Of a stretch of 17,723 nucleotides of DNA, positions 1 to 7,242 are shown in pieces (the stretch's first letter is position 1; each line of letters begins with the position of its first letter). The notes under the pieces were generated by a model. That model saw only the letters and a program-made list of their open reading frames with translations, had not been told where the DNA came from and did not search any database. Origin of the DNA: Streptosporangiaceae bacterium (GTDB lineage Bacteria; Actinomycetota; Actinomycetes; Streptosporangiales; Streptosporangiaceae). Both the position numbers and the translations under genes were made by a program. The stretch is taken from positions 1-17,723 of the forward strand of contig JAICWX010000182.1 of NCBI GenBank assembly GCA_025934635.1, read 5' to 3'.

Positions 1-1
1 C

Positions 2-1240
2 CCGCTGGCGCAGCACCTGGCCGGGCTGGCCACGGCCGGGCTGGTGTACGCGGTGCTGATCCGCTCGGGGGCCCGGGCCTGGCTGGCGGCGGCCGCCGCG
101 CTGCCGGTGCTGTTCGACCCGCTGCCGGTGGTGCTCGAGAAGTACGTGCTGACCGACACCGGGGCCATGCTGCTGGTCATGGCGGCGCTGGCCGTCCTGG
201 TCTGGCGGCGGGACGGGCCGCGGAAGCGGGCGGCGGCCGCGGCCGGGCTGCTGCTCGGGGTGGCGGTGACCTTCCGGGACCAGGACCTGATCATGATCGT
301 CCCGGCCGCGCTGTTCGTGCTGGCCAAGGTGCGGCCGTGGCGGCTGCTGCTGACCCGGCTGGCCGCGGTGGCCGGGTGCTTCCTCATCCCGGTGATCGGC
401 TACCTCGGCTGGTTCGCGGCCGCGCACGGCCAGTGGAATTTCACCACCTTCGACGGCGCGTTCCTCTACGGGCGGGTCGCGGACTTCGCCTCCTGCTCCG
501 GGCTCGAGCTGCCCGCTTACGAGCAGCCGCTGTGCCCTACGCAGCCGGTCGCGCAGCGGAACGCGGACTTCTACACCTGGAACCCGAAGTCGCCGCAGTG
601 GACGTTCACCCCGCCGGCCGGGAAGTCCAGGGACGCGGTGGTGCGCGACTTCAGCCTGCGGATCCTGCGGCATCAGCCGGCCAGCTACGCCGAAGCCGTC
701 GGCCGCGACCTGCTGTACGGGTTCTCGCCGGCCCGCGGGGCCGGCCCGGAACAGTACTCCCCCGCCTACCTGCAATTTCAGACCTCCGTCCGGCCCGACA
801 AGGCGGCCTACGCCTCGATCGCGAAACTCGGCTACCCGGCCCCGTCGATCGAGCCGGGACCGGCCGCCTTCCTGGCTGGCTACGGGCGGTGGGTCTACCT
901 GCCCGGGCCGGTGCTCGCGGCCGGCCTGGTGCTGGCGCTGGGCGGCCTGGTCATCGGCCGGGCCAGCGGAAATGCCAGCGGAAATGCCGGTGACCGGGCC
1001 AGCGAAGGGACCAGCGGAGAGACCAGCGGACCGGACAGCGGCACAGCGACCCTGCTGTTCACCGCCAGCGCGATCTTGATCCTGCTTCCCCCGGCGATGT
1101 TCGCCACCTTCGACTGGCGGTACCAGCTGCCGCAACTCAGCCTGATCCCGGTCGCGGCGGTGCTCGGTTCCCAGGTGATGGGCTCTCACGCAATCGTCAG
1201 GCGGCGGTCAGCAGGTATCCAGCCGGGCCGGCCAGCCTGA
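2..1240 (+). CDS. Polytopic membrane protein, GT-C glycosyltransferase-like (5'-partial, first of two tandem paralogs)
   Basis: Hydrophobic protein with several membrane segments and one large loop. The frame is open to the window edge. A GTG at 44 is a possible start, but the codons before it (QHLAGLATAGLVY) align with an internal stretch of the next gene's product (QHLFGLGMGVVLY), so the real start lies outside the window. Shared features with the next protein are a YGR element followed by Cys and LCP in the loop, an FS...RQ/HQP motif, QFQTS, a PGP turn, and a C-terminal F-x-WRYQLP before the last membrane segment. The architecture suggests a membrane-bound glycosyltransferase using a lipid-linked sugar, but no catalytic residue can be fixed. 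The loop before the last two membrane segments carries a Ser/Gly repeat (see 962-1045). It ends 4 nt before the next start, so the two are probably co-transcribed. The family assignment is inference from architecture. Confidence 0.75.
   Translation, partial: PLAQHLAGLATAGLVYAVLIRSGARAWLAAAAALPVLFDPLPVVLEKYVLTDTGAMLLVMAALAVLVWRRDGPRKRAAAAAGLLLGVAVTFRDQDLIMIVPAALFVLAKVRPWRLLLTRLAAVAGCFLIPVIGYLGWFAAAHGQWNFTTFDGAFLYGRVADFASCSGLELPAYEQPLCPTQPVAQRNADFYTWNPKSPQWTFTPPAGKSRDAVVRDFSLRILRHQPASYAEAVGRDLLYGFSPARGAGPEQYSPAYLQFQTSVRPDKAAYASIAKLGYPAPSIEPGPAAFLAGYGRWVYLPGPVLAAGLVLALGGLVIGRASGNASGNAGDRASEGTSGETSGPDSGTATLLFTASAILILLPPAMFATFDWRYQLPQLSLIPVAAVLGSQVMGSHAIVRRRSAGIQPGRPA
962..1045 (+). repeat. Degenerate 12-bp tandem repeat (7 units) inside the first membrane-protein gene
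   Basis: Seven consecutive 12-base units begin at 962, 974, 986, 998, 1010, 1022 and 1034. The first two are identical (gccagcggaaat) and the others keep a core close to ccagcgga. The unit is in frame and encodes a four-residue repeat: ASGN, ASGN, AGDR, ASEG, TSGE, TSGP, DSGT. It lies in a hydrophilic loop between two membrane segments, where length change would be tolerated. The paralogous downstream gene has no such insert at this position. Confidence 0.85.
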
Positions 1241-1244
1241 CCTC

Positions 1245-2804
1245 GTGACGGCCACCCGGCAGACAGCGCATCCGCCTGCGCTGGGTCAGGAGGGCGCCGG
1301 GGCCGCGCGAGCACGCGGGGTGGGCGGGGCGGGATGGCGGCTCGTTCGGCGCCATTGGTTTTTTGCTTTTCTGCTGGCGGGCGGGGTGGGGCTGCGGGTG
1401 CTGGCCGCGGTGGCCTACCGGCCGGCGCTGCTGTACATCGACTCGTCGAAGTACCTCGACGGGGTGGCGGGCACGGCGCCGCAGGGATACCGGGCGCTGC
1501 TGCGGCTGCTCGACCCGGTCGGCGGGTTCGCGCTGGTGGCGGCGGTTCAGCACCTGTTCGGGCTGGGCATGGGGGTGGTCCTGTATATGCTGCTGCGACG
1601 CCGGCCCGCCTTCGGTCACAGGGCGCCGCGGTGGGTGGCGGCGCTGGCCGCGGCACCGGTGCTGCTCGACGCGTACCAGCTCCAGCTCGAGCAGACGATC
1701 ATGCCGGACGTGCTGTTCGAGACCATGATCACGGCGGGGCTGGTGCTGCTGCTGTGGCGGCGGGCGGCGAGCGCGCGGCTGGTGGCGGCGGGGGCGCTGG
1801 TGCTCGGGGCGGCTGCCACGGTGCGGGAGATCGGCGCGGTGCTGGTGGTGCCGGCCGTGATCTTCGCCGCGGCGGGGGCCGGGGCCGCGGTGGGGGCCGG
1901 GGCTGGGGGGCGCTGGCGGCGGCGGGCGGGGCGGGCCGCGCTGGCGGCGGGCTGCTTCGCGCTGCCGGTGCTGGCCTACATGACCGGGGCGTACGTCACC
2001 GGCGAGCACTTCGGGCTGGGCAGCAACGGGCCGGGGCCGGAGTACGGGCGGGCGGCGGCCGCCGCGGACTGCGCCGCCCTCGTGGTCCCGGCGGCCGAAC
2101 GGGCGCTGTGCCCCTCCCCCGCGCAGACGCGCGCGCCGGGCGGCATCGACGGGCTGCTGCACGACCCGTCCTCGCCCGGTCACACCGTGCCGGTACCGCC
2201 CGGCGTCACCCGCGGCGAGCTGCTCGACCGGTTCTCGGTGGCCGTCGTGCGGCAGCAGCCGGGCCGGGTGGCCTGGTCGGTCCTGCGGGACTCGGTCCGG
2301 CTCTTCGCGCTCACCAGGGACGGCAACCCGCAGGTCACCCCGATCACGCGCTGGCAGTTCCAGACTTCCTACCCGGTCTACCCGCGGCGGTACTCGCTGG
2401 CCTACTTCACCAGCCTCGCGGAGCGGAACAACAGCGGCGGTGACCTGGTGGCGGCCCGGCCGGCGGCCGCCATCCTGCGCGGCTACCAGCTCGGCGGCGG
2501 CTACACCCCGGGACCGCTGTACGCGGCCTTCCTGGCCGTGGGGGTGCTCGGCGGCGTGCTGGGACGGCGGCGCTCCGCCGGCCTGGGCGGGGCCTGCGGG
2601 CTGGTTACGCTGGCGGCCGTGGCCCTGCTGGTCAGCTCGGACGCGTTCGAGTTCTCCTGGCGCTACCAGCTGCCCGCGGTGACCATGCTGCCGCTGGCCG
2701 GGGCGCTCGGGCTGACCGTGCTCAGCACGCGGTTCACCGCGCGCCGGGACCGCCGTCAGCCGCAGACCATCCCGCTGCGCGGCACCTTGAGGCTGACGAA
2801 GTAG
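1245..2804 (+). CDS. Polytopic membrane protein, GT-C glycosyltransferase-like (second tandem paralog)
   Basis: 519 residues from a GTG start 4 nt after the previous stop. A basic N-terminal tail of about 36 residues leads into the first membrane segment (about 39-57). An external loop with an acidic motif (YIDSSKYLD, about 64-72) follows, which is where GT-C enzymes usually keep a catalytic Asp/Glu. Further membrane segments occupy about 90-235, with a conserved QLQLEQTIMPDVLFE stretch at about 135-149. A large extracytoplasmic domain spans about 240-415 and contains QFQTS. Two or three more membrane segments follow, with FSWRYQLP at 470-477 just before the last. It is clearly paralogous to the protein before it. 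The likely role is transfer of a lipid-linked sugar at the outer membrane face, but the substrate is unknown and catalysis is unproven. The last 49 bases overlap the convergent hydrolase gene. Confidence 0.8.
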   Translation: MTATRQTAHPPALGQEGAGAARARGVGGAGWRLVRRHWFFAFLLAGGVGLRVLAAVAYRPALLYIDSSKYLDGVAGTAPQGYRALLRLLDPVGGFALVAAVQHLFGLGMGVVLYMLLRRRPAFGHRAPRWVAALAAAPVLLDAYQLQLEQTIMPDVLFETMITAGLVLLLWRRAASARLVAAGALVLGAAATVREIGAVLVVPAVIFAAAGAGAAVGAGAGGRWRRRAGRAALAAGCFALPVLAYMTGAYVTGEHFGLGSNGPGPEYGRAAAAADCAALVVPAAERALCPSPAQTRAPGGIDGLLHDPSSPGHTVPVPPGVTRGELLDRFSVAVVRQQPGRVAWSVLRDSVRLFALTRDGNPQVTPITRWQFQTSYPVYPRRYSLAYFTSLAERNNSGGDLVAARPAAAILRGYQLGGGYTPGPLYAAFLAVGVLGGVLGRRRSAGLGGACGLVTLAAVALLVSSDAFEFSWRYQLPAVTMLPLAGALGLTVLSTRFTARRDRRQPQTIPLRGTLRLTK

Positions 2805-4327
2805 TCGTTCACGATGGTGTCCACGCAGGAGCTGCCCTCGCCGTAGGCGGTGTGGCCGTCGCCGTTCCAGCCGAGCAGCACGCCGGAGGACAGGTCGGAG
2901 GACAGCGCCCGCGCCCACCGGTACGGCGTGGCCGGGTCGCGCAGCGTCCCCACGACCAGGATCGGCGGCGCCCCCGCGGCCCGGATCGCGGGCAGCGGAT
3001 ACGACTTCACCGGCCAGTACGCGCAGGTCAGGTTGCCCCACACGATCGGCGCGCCGAACAGCGGGGCCACCTGCGTCGCCTGCCGGGCGGCCTCCTGCCA
3101 GGGGGCCAGCGACCGCGGGAAGGGCCGGTCCAGGCAGCTGATCGCGGTGTCGGCGTCCACCAGGTTGGCGTAGGTCCCGTCCGGGTTCCGCTCCAGCAGC
3201 AGGTCGGCCAGCTGGAGCAGCACCGTGCCGTCCCCGCCGAACGCGTCGGTCAGGCCCGTCTTCAGGTCCGGCCAGAAGGCCCGGCTGTACAGCGCGGCGG
3301 CCACGCCGTTCAGGAGCATCGCCCCGTCCGCCACCTGGCCGTTGCCCAGGCGACTGGTCAGCGGCACCGCATTAGCCCGAACGATGAGGGCTTTGAGCTT
3401 CCCTGCCGCCGCCTCCACCGAGCTGCCCCGGGCGCCCAGCGGGCAGCCGGTCGCGGCCAGGCACGACGTCGCGAACGCTCTCAGCGCGACCTGGAACCCC
3501 TGCGCCTGGATCATGTCGTCCGGCAGGGCCGGGGTGTCCGGGTCGAACGCGCCGTCCAGGACGAGCGCCCGGACCCGGTGCGGGAACAGCTGCGCGTACC
3601 AGGCGCCCAGGTAGGTACCGTAGGACTTGCCCAGGTAGGTCAGCTTGGCCTGGCCGAGCGCGGCGCGCAGCACGTCCATGTCGCGGGCCGCGTTCTCGGA
3701 GCCGACGTACGGCAGCAGCGCCCCGGAGTTCTGCTGGCAGCGGGCCGCGTACTGCTTGCTCGCGGCCACGATCTTAGCCAGCTGCGCGGCGTTGGCCGGC
3801 ATGTCGTTGGTGGCCAGGAAGGTGTCCAGCTGCGGGCCGGTCATGCACTGCAGGGCGGGCTGGCTGCCTGCCACGCCGCGCGGGTCGAAGCCGACGATGT
3901 CGAACCGGGCCCGCAGCGCGGCCGGGAACTCGTTGCGGGCGCCGAGCGCGTACGAGACCCCGGAGCCGCCGGGGCCGCCCGGGTTGACGACCAGCGCGCC
4001 GGCCTTCCGGGCGGGATCGCCGGCGGCCAGCCTGACGACCGGGAGGGAGAACCGCTTCCCGGCCGGGTGGGCGTAGTCGAACGGCACCGCCAGGCGGGCG
4101 CACTGGAAGCCGTTGTCGCACGGCTGCCAGCTCAGGTGCTGCGCGTAGTACTGGGCCAGCGTGGCCGGGGCCGGCCCCCCAAAGCCGGCTGGCACCGTGG
4201 GGGCCGGGCTGGCGGCGGGGGTCGTGCCGCTGCTCGTGCACGCGGCGGCCAGCAGGGTCAGCGCGGCCACGGCCGCTACGGCCGGCCAGCGTCTCGGGGA
4301 CAGCCGGCGGTTCCGGCGGGGGCTCAC
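2756..4327 (-). CDS. Secreted lipoprotein alpha/beta hydrolase, TAP-like (S33 tripeptidyl aminopeptidase family)
   Basis: 523 residues from the GTG at 4327, chosen because it overlaps the upstream stop by 4 nt (GTGA) and puts a signal sequence at the N terminus. An earlier in-frame start at 4393 would only add a tail coding inside the neighbour. The N terminus has Arg-rich residues, a hydrophobic core and a lipobox-like LAAAC with Cys about residue 30, so the protein is probably a lipoprotein on the outer membrane face. The fold motifs are NPGGPGGSG (oxyanion region), GKSYGTYLG with nucleophile Ser about 235, Asp about 464 in GTLRDPATP, and His about 492 in GDGHTAYG; the last two lie in a TAP-like C-terminal domain. 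Relatives release tripeptides or other short units from peptide N termini. The true substrate is not evident. It is probably translated together with the PSP1-family gene. Confidence 0.9.
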   Translation of the reverse strand: MSPRRNRRLSPRRWPAVAAVAALTLLAAACTSSGTTPAASPAPTVPAGFGGPAPATLAQYYAQHLSWQPCDNGFQCARLAVPFDYAHPAGKRFSLPVVRLAAGDPARKAGALVVNPGGPGGSGVSYALGARNEFPAALRARFDIVGFDPRGVAGSQPALQCMTGPQLDTFLATNDMPANAAQLAKIVAASKQYAARCQQNSGALLPYVGSENAARDMDVLRAALGQAKLTYLGKSYGTYLGAWYAQLFPHRVRALVLDGAFDPDTPALPDDMIQAQGFQVALRAFATSCLAATGCPLGARGSSVEAAAGKLKALIVRANAVPLTSRLGNGQVADGAMLLNGVAAALYSRAFWPDLKTGLTDAFGGDGTVLLQLADLLLERNPDGTYANLVDADTAISCLDRPFPRSLAPWQEAARQATQVAPLFGAPIVWGNLTCAYWPVKSYPLPAIRAAGAPPILVVGTLRDPATPYRWARALSSDLSSGVLLGWNGDGHTAYGEGSSCVDTIVNDYFVSLKVPRSGMVCG

Positions 4328-5175
4328 TGGTCCTCCCGCGCCGCCTTTCCCGCTTGGCCGTGCATGGACTCGTACGCCTTGCGGGACCCGCACACGCTCG
4401 CCTTGGGGCAGGCGCGGGCCTGGCCGTCGGCGTACAGCTTCACTACCACGGTGTCGGACGGGACGTTATGGCCGATGACGGTGCCCGGCCCGTCCGGTGA
4501 GGTGACGGTGGCGCCGACGGGCGGGGCCTCCTTGCGGAAGTCCTGGTACAGCGGGTGCTCGTACTTCAGGCAGCACATCAGCCGGCCGCACGCCCCCGCG
4601 ATCCGCATCGGGTTGACGGGCAGGTCCTGGTCCTTGGCCATCCGGACCGACACCGGCTCGAAGTCCTTCAGGAAGGTGGCGCAGCACAGGTCGCGCCCGC
4701 ACGGGCCGATCCCGCCCTGCAGCCTGGCCTCGTCCCGGGGGCCGATCTGGCGCAGCTCGACCCGGGCCTTGAGGCGGCCGCCCAGGTCGCGGACCAGCGC
4801 CCGGAAGTCGACCCGGTGCGGTGCGCCGAAGTACACCACGAACACGTTCTCGGCGCTGAGGTAGTCCACCGCGGTGACCTTCATCGGCAGCTTGTGCTCC
4901 CGGATCAGCCGGCGCGCGGCCAGCCGTCCCTCGGCCCGCCGCCGGCGGTTCTCCTCGTCCCGGGCCAGGTCAGCCTGGCCGGCCAGGCCCGCGCAGACCG
5001 GCAGGCCGCCGATGTCATCGGAGATCCACTGCGGCGCCCACACGCACTCGGCCACCTCCGGGCCGGAGTCGGTGGGCACCAGCACCTTGTCGCCGATGGA
5101 TGGCGTGCAGTCCCCGGGGTCGAGGTAGTAGAGCCGCCCGTACCGCTCGAAGCTCACCGCCATCATCATGCCCAC
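4324..5175 (-). CDS. PSP1 C-terminal domain protein, RicT/YaaT family
   Basis: 283 residues from a GTG at 5175; ATG codons at 5169, 5166 and 5163 are equally plausible starts and no clear ribosome site decides. An N-terminal beta-rich part is followed by a basic helix (about 75-95) and the PSP1 core. The core has clustered cysteines: C159, C164, C165 in GPCGRDLCC and C196, C201, C202 in GACGRLMCC, with C256 and C262 near the end. In Bacillus, RicT uses such cysteines in a complex with RicA and RicF that carries Fe-S clusters and affects RNA processing and development. No RicA or RicF homolog is visible here, so that role is not established for this protein. Bacillus also has tmk, holB and ricT close together, matching this neighbourhood. 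Its stop overlaps the hydrolase start by 4 nt. Confidence 0.88.
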   Translation of the reverse strand: MGMMMAVSFERYGRLYYLDPGDCTPSIGDKVLVPTDSGPEVAECVWAPQWISDDIGGLPVCAGLAGQADLARDEENRRRRAEGRLAARRLIREHKLPMKVTAVDYLSAENVFVVYFGAPHRVDFRALVRDLGGRLKARVELRQIGPRDEARLQGGIGPCGRDLCCATFLKDFEPVSVRMAKDQDLPVNPMRIAGACGRLMCCLKYEHPLYQDFRKEAPPVGATVTSPDGPGTVIGHNVPSDTVVVKLYADGQARACPKASVCGSRKAYESMHGQAGKAAREDQ

Positions 5176-5181
5176 GGTGCC

Positions 5182-5187
5182 AGACTA
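5182..5187 (-). promoter_or_regulatory. Possible -10 element for the PSP1-family gene
   Basis: On the - strand TAGTCT fits the actinobacterial -10 pattern TAnnnT. A start 6-7 nt downstream would fall at or next to the GTG at 5175, giving a leaderless or nearly leaderless transcript. This would fit the lack of a Shine-Dalgarno sequence. No convincing -35 is seen at 16-18 bp. The gene needs its own promoter because the antitoxin-like gene separates it from holB. Confidence 0.3.
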
Positions 5188-5218
5188 CGTTGTCCGCCAT
5201 GGACCGATCCGCTCGGTT

Positions 5219-5247
5219 GCCCGGGAGCGCGTCGAAGGCACCCGGGC
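5219..5247. promoter_or_regulatory. Inverted repeat in the divergent PSP1 / antitoxin-like promoter region
   Basis: Perfect 7-bp arms GCCCGGG (5219-5225) and CCCGGGC (5241-5247) are separated by 15 bp between the two divergent starts. Proteins of the AbiEi type can bind inverted repeats upstream of their own gene, so an operator is possible. GC-rich arms of this length also arise by chance in such DNA. Confidence 0.25.
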
Positions 5248-5274
5248 ACCCGTTGCCGCTGGCATCCTTGGGAT

Positions 5275-5880
5275 ATGCCTGTCGACCGCCTGGGCAAGCT
5301 CCTCGGCCAGCAGCACGGTGTCGCCAGCCGCGCGCAGTTGCTCGCCCTCGGCATGCCGGACCGCGCCATGCAGTACCGCCTGCGCACCGGCCCCTGGCAG
5401 GCGCTGCTGCCCGGCATCTACCTGAGCGTCGCCGAGCCGCCCAGCTTCGCGCAGAAGGAGATGGCGGCGCTGCTCTACGCCGGGCCGGACAGCGTCGTTA
5501 CCGGCCCGGCCGCGCTGACGCACCACGGCATCGGGAGCCCGGCCGATGCGAGGGTCATCGACGTGCTGGTGCCGATCAGGCGGCAGCGCCTCGACATGGG
5601 CTTCGTCCGCCTGCACCGGACGGCGCGGCTGCCGGGCAAGACGCTGCCGGCCGGGCCGGTCCGGGTGGCCCTGGCACCGCGCGCCGTGACGGACGCGGCC
5701 TGGCAGCTCACCAGCCCGGCCGAGGTCCGCGCGGTCGTTACCGACGCGGTCCAGTCCGGCCGGTGCACTCTGGACGAAGTGGCCATCGAGCTCAACGAGG
5801 GGCCGATCCGCGGCTCGGCCGCGCTTCGTTCGGTCCTGGCCGCGATGGCGGCGGAGTCCCGCCCGGCCACGCGATCATGA
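5275..5880 (+). CDS. AbiEi-type antitoxin-like wHTH protein, probably C-terminally truncated
   Basis: 201 residues from an ATG at 5275. The start is chosen because MPVDRLGKLL is the usual beginning of this family; the frame upstream is antisense to the PSP1-family gene. Residues about 4-50 match the winged-helix AbiEi_4 module (GQQHGVASRAQLLALG, then MQYRLRTGPWQALLPGIYL). A middle region with VTGPAALTHHGIG and RLHRTARLP follows. Actinobacterial relatives are usually near 300 residues, with a C-terminal DUF559/Vsr-like domain after a segment like GPIRGSAALRSVLAAM. Here the frame stops right there. No AbiEii nucleotidyltransferase toxin is visible nearby, so this is an orphan. It is likely a DNA-binding regulator or a decaying remnant. 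It sits antiparallel between holB and the PSP1-family gene. Confidence 0.75.
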   Translation: MPVDRLGKLLGQQHGVASRAQLLALGMPDRAMQYRLRTGPWQALLPGIYLSVAEPPSFAQKEMAALLYAGPDSVVTGPAALTHHGIGSPADARVIDVLVPIRRQRLDMGFVRLHRTARLPGKTLPAGPVRVALAPRAVTDAAWQLTSPAEVRAVVTDAVQSGRCTLDEVAIELNEGPIRGSAALRSVLAAMAAESRPATRS

Positions 5881-5910
5881 TCAGGGGTGCCTCCGCGAGG
5901 GGCGGTAACA

Positions 5911-5957
5911 GCATTGATGGAGCATCCACGCTGCTGGCGCGGCATTGATGGAGCATC
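5911..5957. repeat. 16-bp direct repeat GCATTGATGGAGCATC, two copies
   Basis: Identical 16-base copies lie at 5911-5926 and 5942-5957, with starts 31 bp apart, in the spacer between the ends of the antitoxin-like gene and holB. The second copy is part of a longer perfect hairpin (5941-5963). The first copy lacks the matching right arm. The AT-rich core stands out from the surrounding GC-rich DNA. Confidence 0.85.
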
Positions 5958-5963
5958 AATGCC
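5941..5963. terminator. Perfect hairpin between convergent genes, possible bidirectional terminator or protein-binding palindrome
   Basis: Ten-base arms GGCATTGATG (5941-5950) and CATCAATGCC (5954-5963) flank a 3-nt GAG loop. It lies 61 nt after the stop of the antitoxin-like gene and about 100 nt after the holB stop on the other strand, so it could end transcripts from both sides. No T-run follows on either strand. A transcription factor or repeat-element role is therefore equally possible. Confidence 0.45.
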
Positions 5964-6066
5964 GTTTGCCGGGGGCTGAGGGACGGCGGGCTGGCAACGG
6001 GCGGGAGTCGTGGTGCGGGTGCGGCAACTGAGGCCGGCTCGCGGAGTTCGGGCCGCGGCGGGGGAG

Positions 6067-7242
6067 TTAGCCGTGGGCGAGGGAGAGGGTCATTTCTTCG
6101 ACGGCTAGCAGGGGGGCGACGTTGAGGGTCAGGCGCTCGCGGCAGCGCATGATGGCCTGGATGCGGCGCAGGGTGGCCTCGGGCGAGGACGCGGCGGCGA
6201 GCTTGCGCAGGCCGGCCTCGGGGTTGGCCAGCTCCACGCCGGCCCCGACCTGGAGCATCAAGATGTCGCGGTAGAACTGGGCCAGCTCGAGCAGGGCCTG
6301 GTCCAGGGTGTCGCGCTTGACCCGGGTGGCGCGCGACTTCTGCCGGTCCTCCAGGTCTTTCATGGCGCCGGACATGCCGCGCATGGCCTTGGCCACGCCC
6401 TTGCCGGTGGATCCCTCGCCGAACGCGCGGCGCAGCGACTCCTTCTCCGGCTCGTCGAGTTCCTCGGTGGCCGCCTTGGCTTCCTCCTCGGCCGTGCGGA
6501 CCAGGGCGGCGGCCGCGGACAGGGCCGGGCCGAGCGAGGTCACCTGGGCCGGGACGCGCAGCACGTCGGCCCGGCGCTTGGCCGCGGCCGGGTCGGTGGC
6601 CAGGCGGCGGGCCCGGCCGATGTGACCCTGGGCCGCCCGCGCCGCCGAAAGCGCGGTAGCCGGGTCGATGCCGTCCCGCTCGGCGAGCACCTGGGCGACC
6701 GCGGCCGACGACGGCACGACCAGCGTGACCACCCGGCAGCGGGACCTGATGGTGGGCACCATGTCCTGCGCGGCGGGCGCACACAACAGCCAGACGGTCC
6801 GCGGCGCGGGCTCCTCGATCGCCTTGAGCAGCGCGTTGGCGGCCTGCTCGGTGCACCGGTCGGCGTCCTCGAACAGGACCACCTGCCAGCGTCCCCCGGT
6901 CGGCTTGCCCGCGGCGCGCAGCACCAGCTCCCGGGTCTGCTTCACCCCGTAGGACAGCCCCTCGGGCCGGACCAGCATCAGGTCGGCGTGGGTGCCCGCG
7001 TGGACCTGGAGGCAGGTGGGGCAGCCGCCGCAGCCGCCGGACGGGCACAGCAGCGCGGTGGCGAACGCCCGGGCCGCCACCGAGCGGCCGGAACCGGGCG
7101 GCCCGGCGAACAGCCAGGCGTGCGTCATCACCCCGGGCTCGGGCCGCTCCCCCGCCAGGACCGCGGCCGCCCCGGCCGCCGCCCGCCGGAGCTGCCAGAC
7201 CACCGCATCCTGCCCCGGCAGATCGTGGAAAACGTCCGTCAC
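6067..7242 (-). CDS. holB: DNA polymerase III delta' subunit (clamp loader)
   Basis: 391 residues from a GTG at 7242 that overlaps the tmk stop (GTGA). Longer starts inside tmk are antisense-frame artefacts. It is an AAA+ clamp-loader protein of the replicative polymerase, which helps load the beta sliding clamp at primer-template junctions. Visible features are VFHDLPGQDAVV at the N terminus, a P-loop GPPGSGRS at 47-54 with Arg where Lys is usual, and a zinc module with Cys 66, 71, 74 and 77 (C-x4-C-x2-C-x2-C). Further on are EDADR at 125-129, ANALLKAIEEP, and the SRC motif at 167-169. A charged, Glu/Lys-rich segment lies at about 265-325. Delta' proteins commonly have a degenerate ATP site, which the Lys-to-Arg change would fit. 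The order tmk-holB is conserved widely. Confidence 0.93.
   Translation of the reverse strand: MTDVFHDLPGQDAVVWQLRRAAAGAAAVLAGERPEPGVMTHAWLFAGPPGSGRSVAARAFATALLCPSGGCGGCPTCLQVHAGTHADLMLVRPEGLSYGVKQTRELVLRAAGKPTGGRWQVVLFEDADRCTEQAANALLKAIEEPAPRTVWLLCAPAAQDMVPTIRSRCRVVTLVVPSSAAVAQVLAERDGIDPATALSAARAAQGHIGRARRLATDPAAAKRRADVLRVPAQVTSLGPALSAAAALVRTAEEEAKAATEELDEPEKESLRRAFGEGSTGKGVAKAMRGMSGAMKDLEDRQKSRATRVKRDTLDQALLELAQFYRDILMLQVGAGVELANPEAGLRKLAAASSPEATLRRIQAIMRCRERLTLNVAPLLAVEEMTLSLAHG

Noticed and set aside
1197..3041. Long - strand open frame antisense to the second membrane-protein gene
   Set aside because: Low-complexity Arg/Pro/Gly/His product with no motif; the + strand frame has clear membrane segments and a paralog.
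4328..4393. Upstream ATG (4393) as the hydrolase start
   Set aside because: It would add 22 residues within the PSP1-family gene and bury the signal peptide; the GTG at 4327 gives a lipoprotein signal and a 4-nt overlap.
2852..4864. Long + strand open frame across the hydrolase and PSP1-family genes
   Set aside because: Arg/Gly/Ala-rich shadow of two genes with clear conserved motifs on the other strand.
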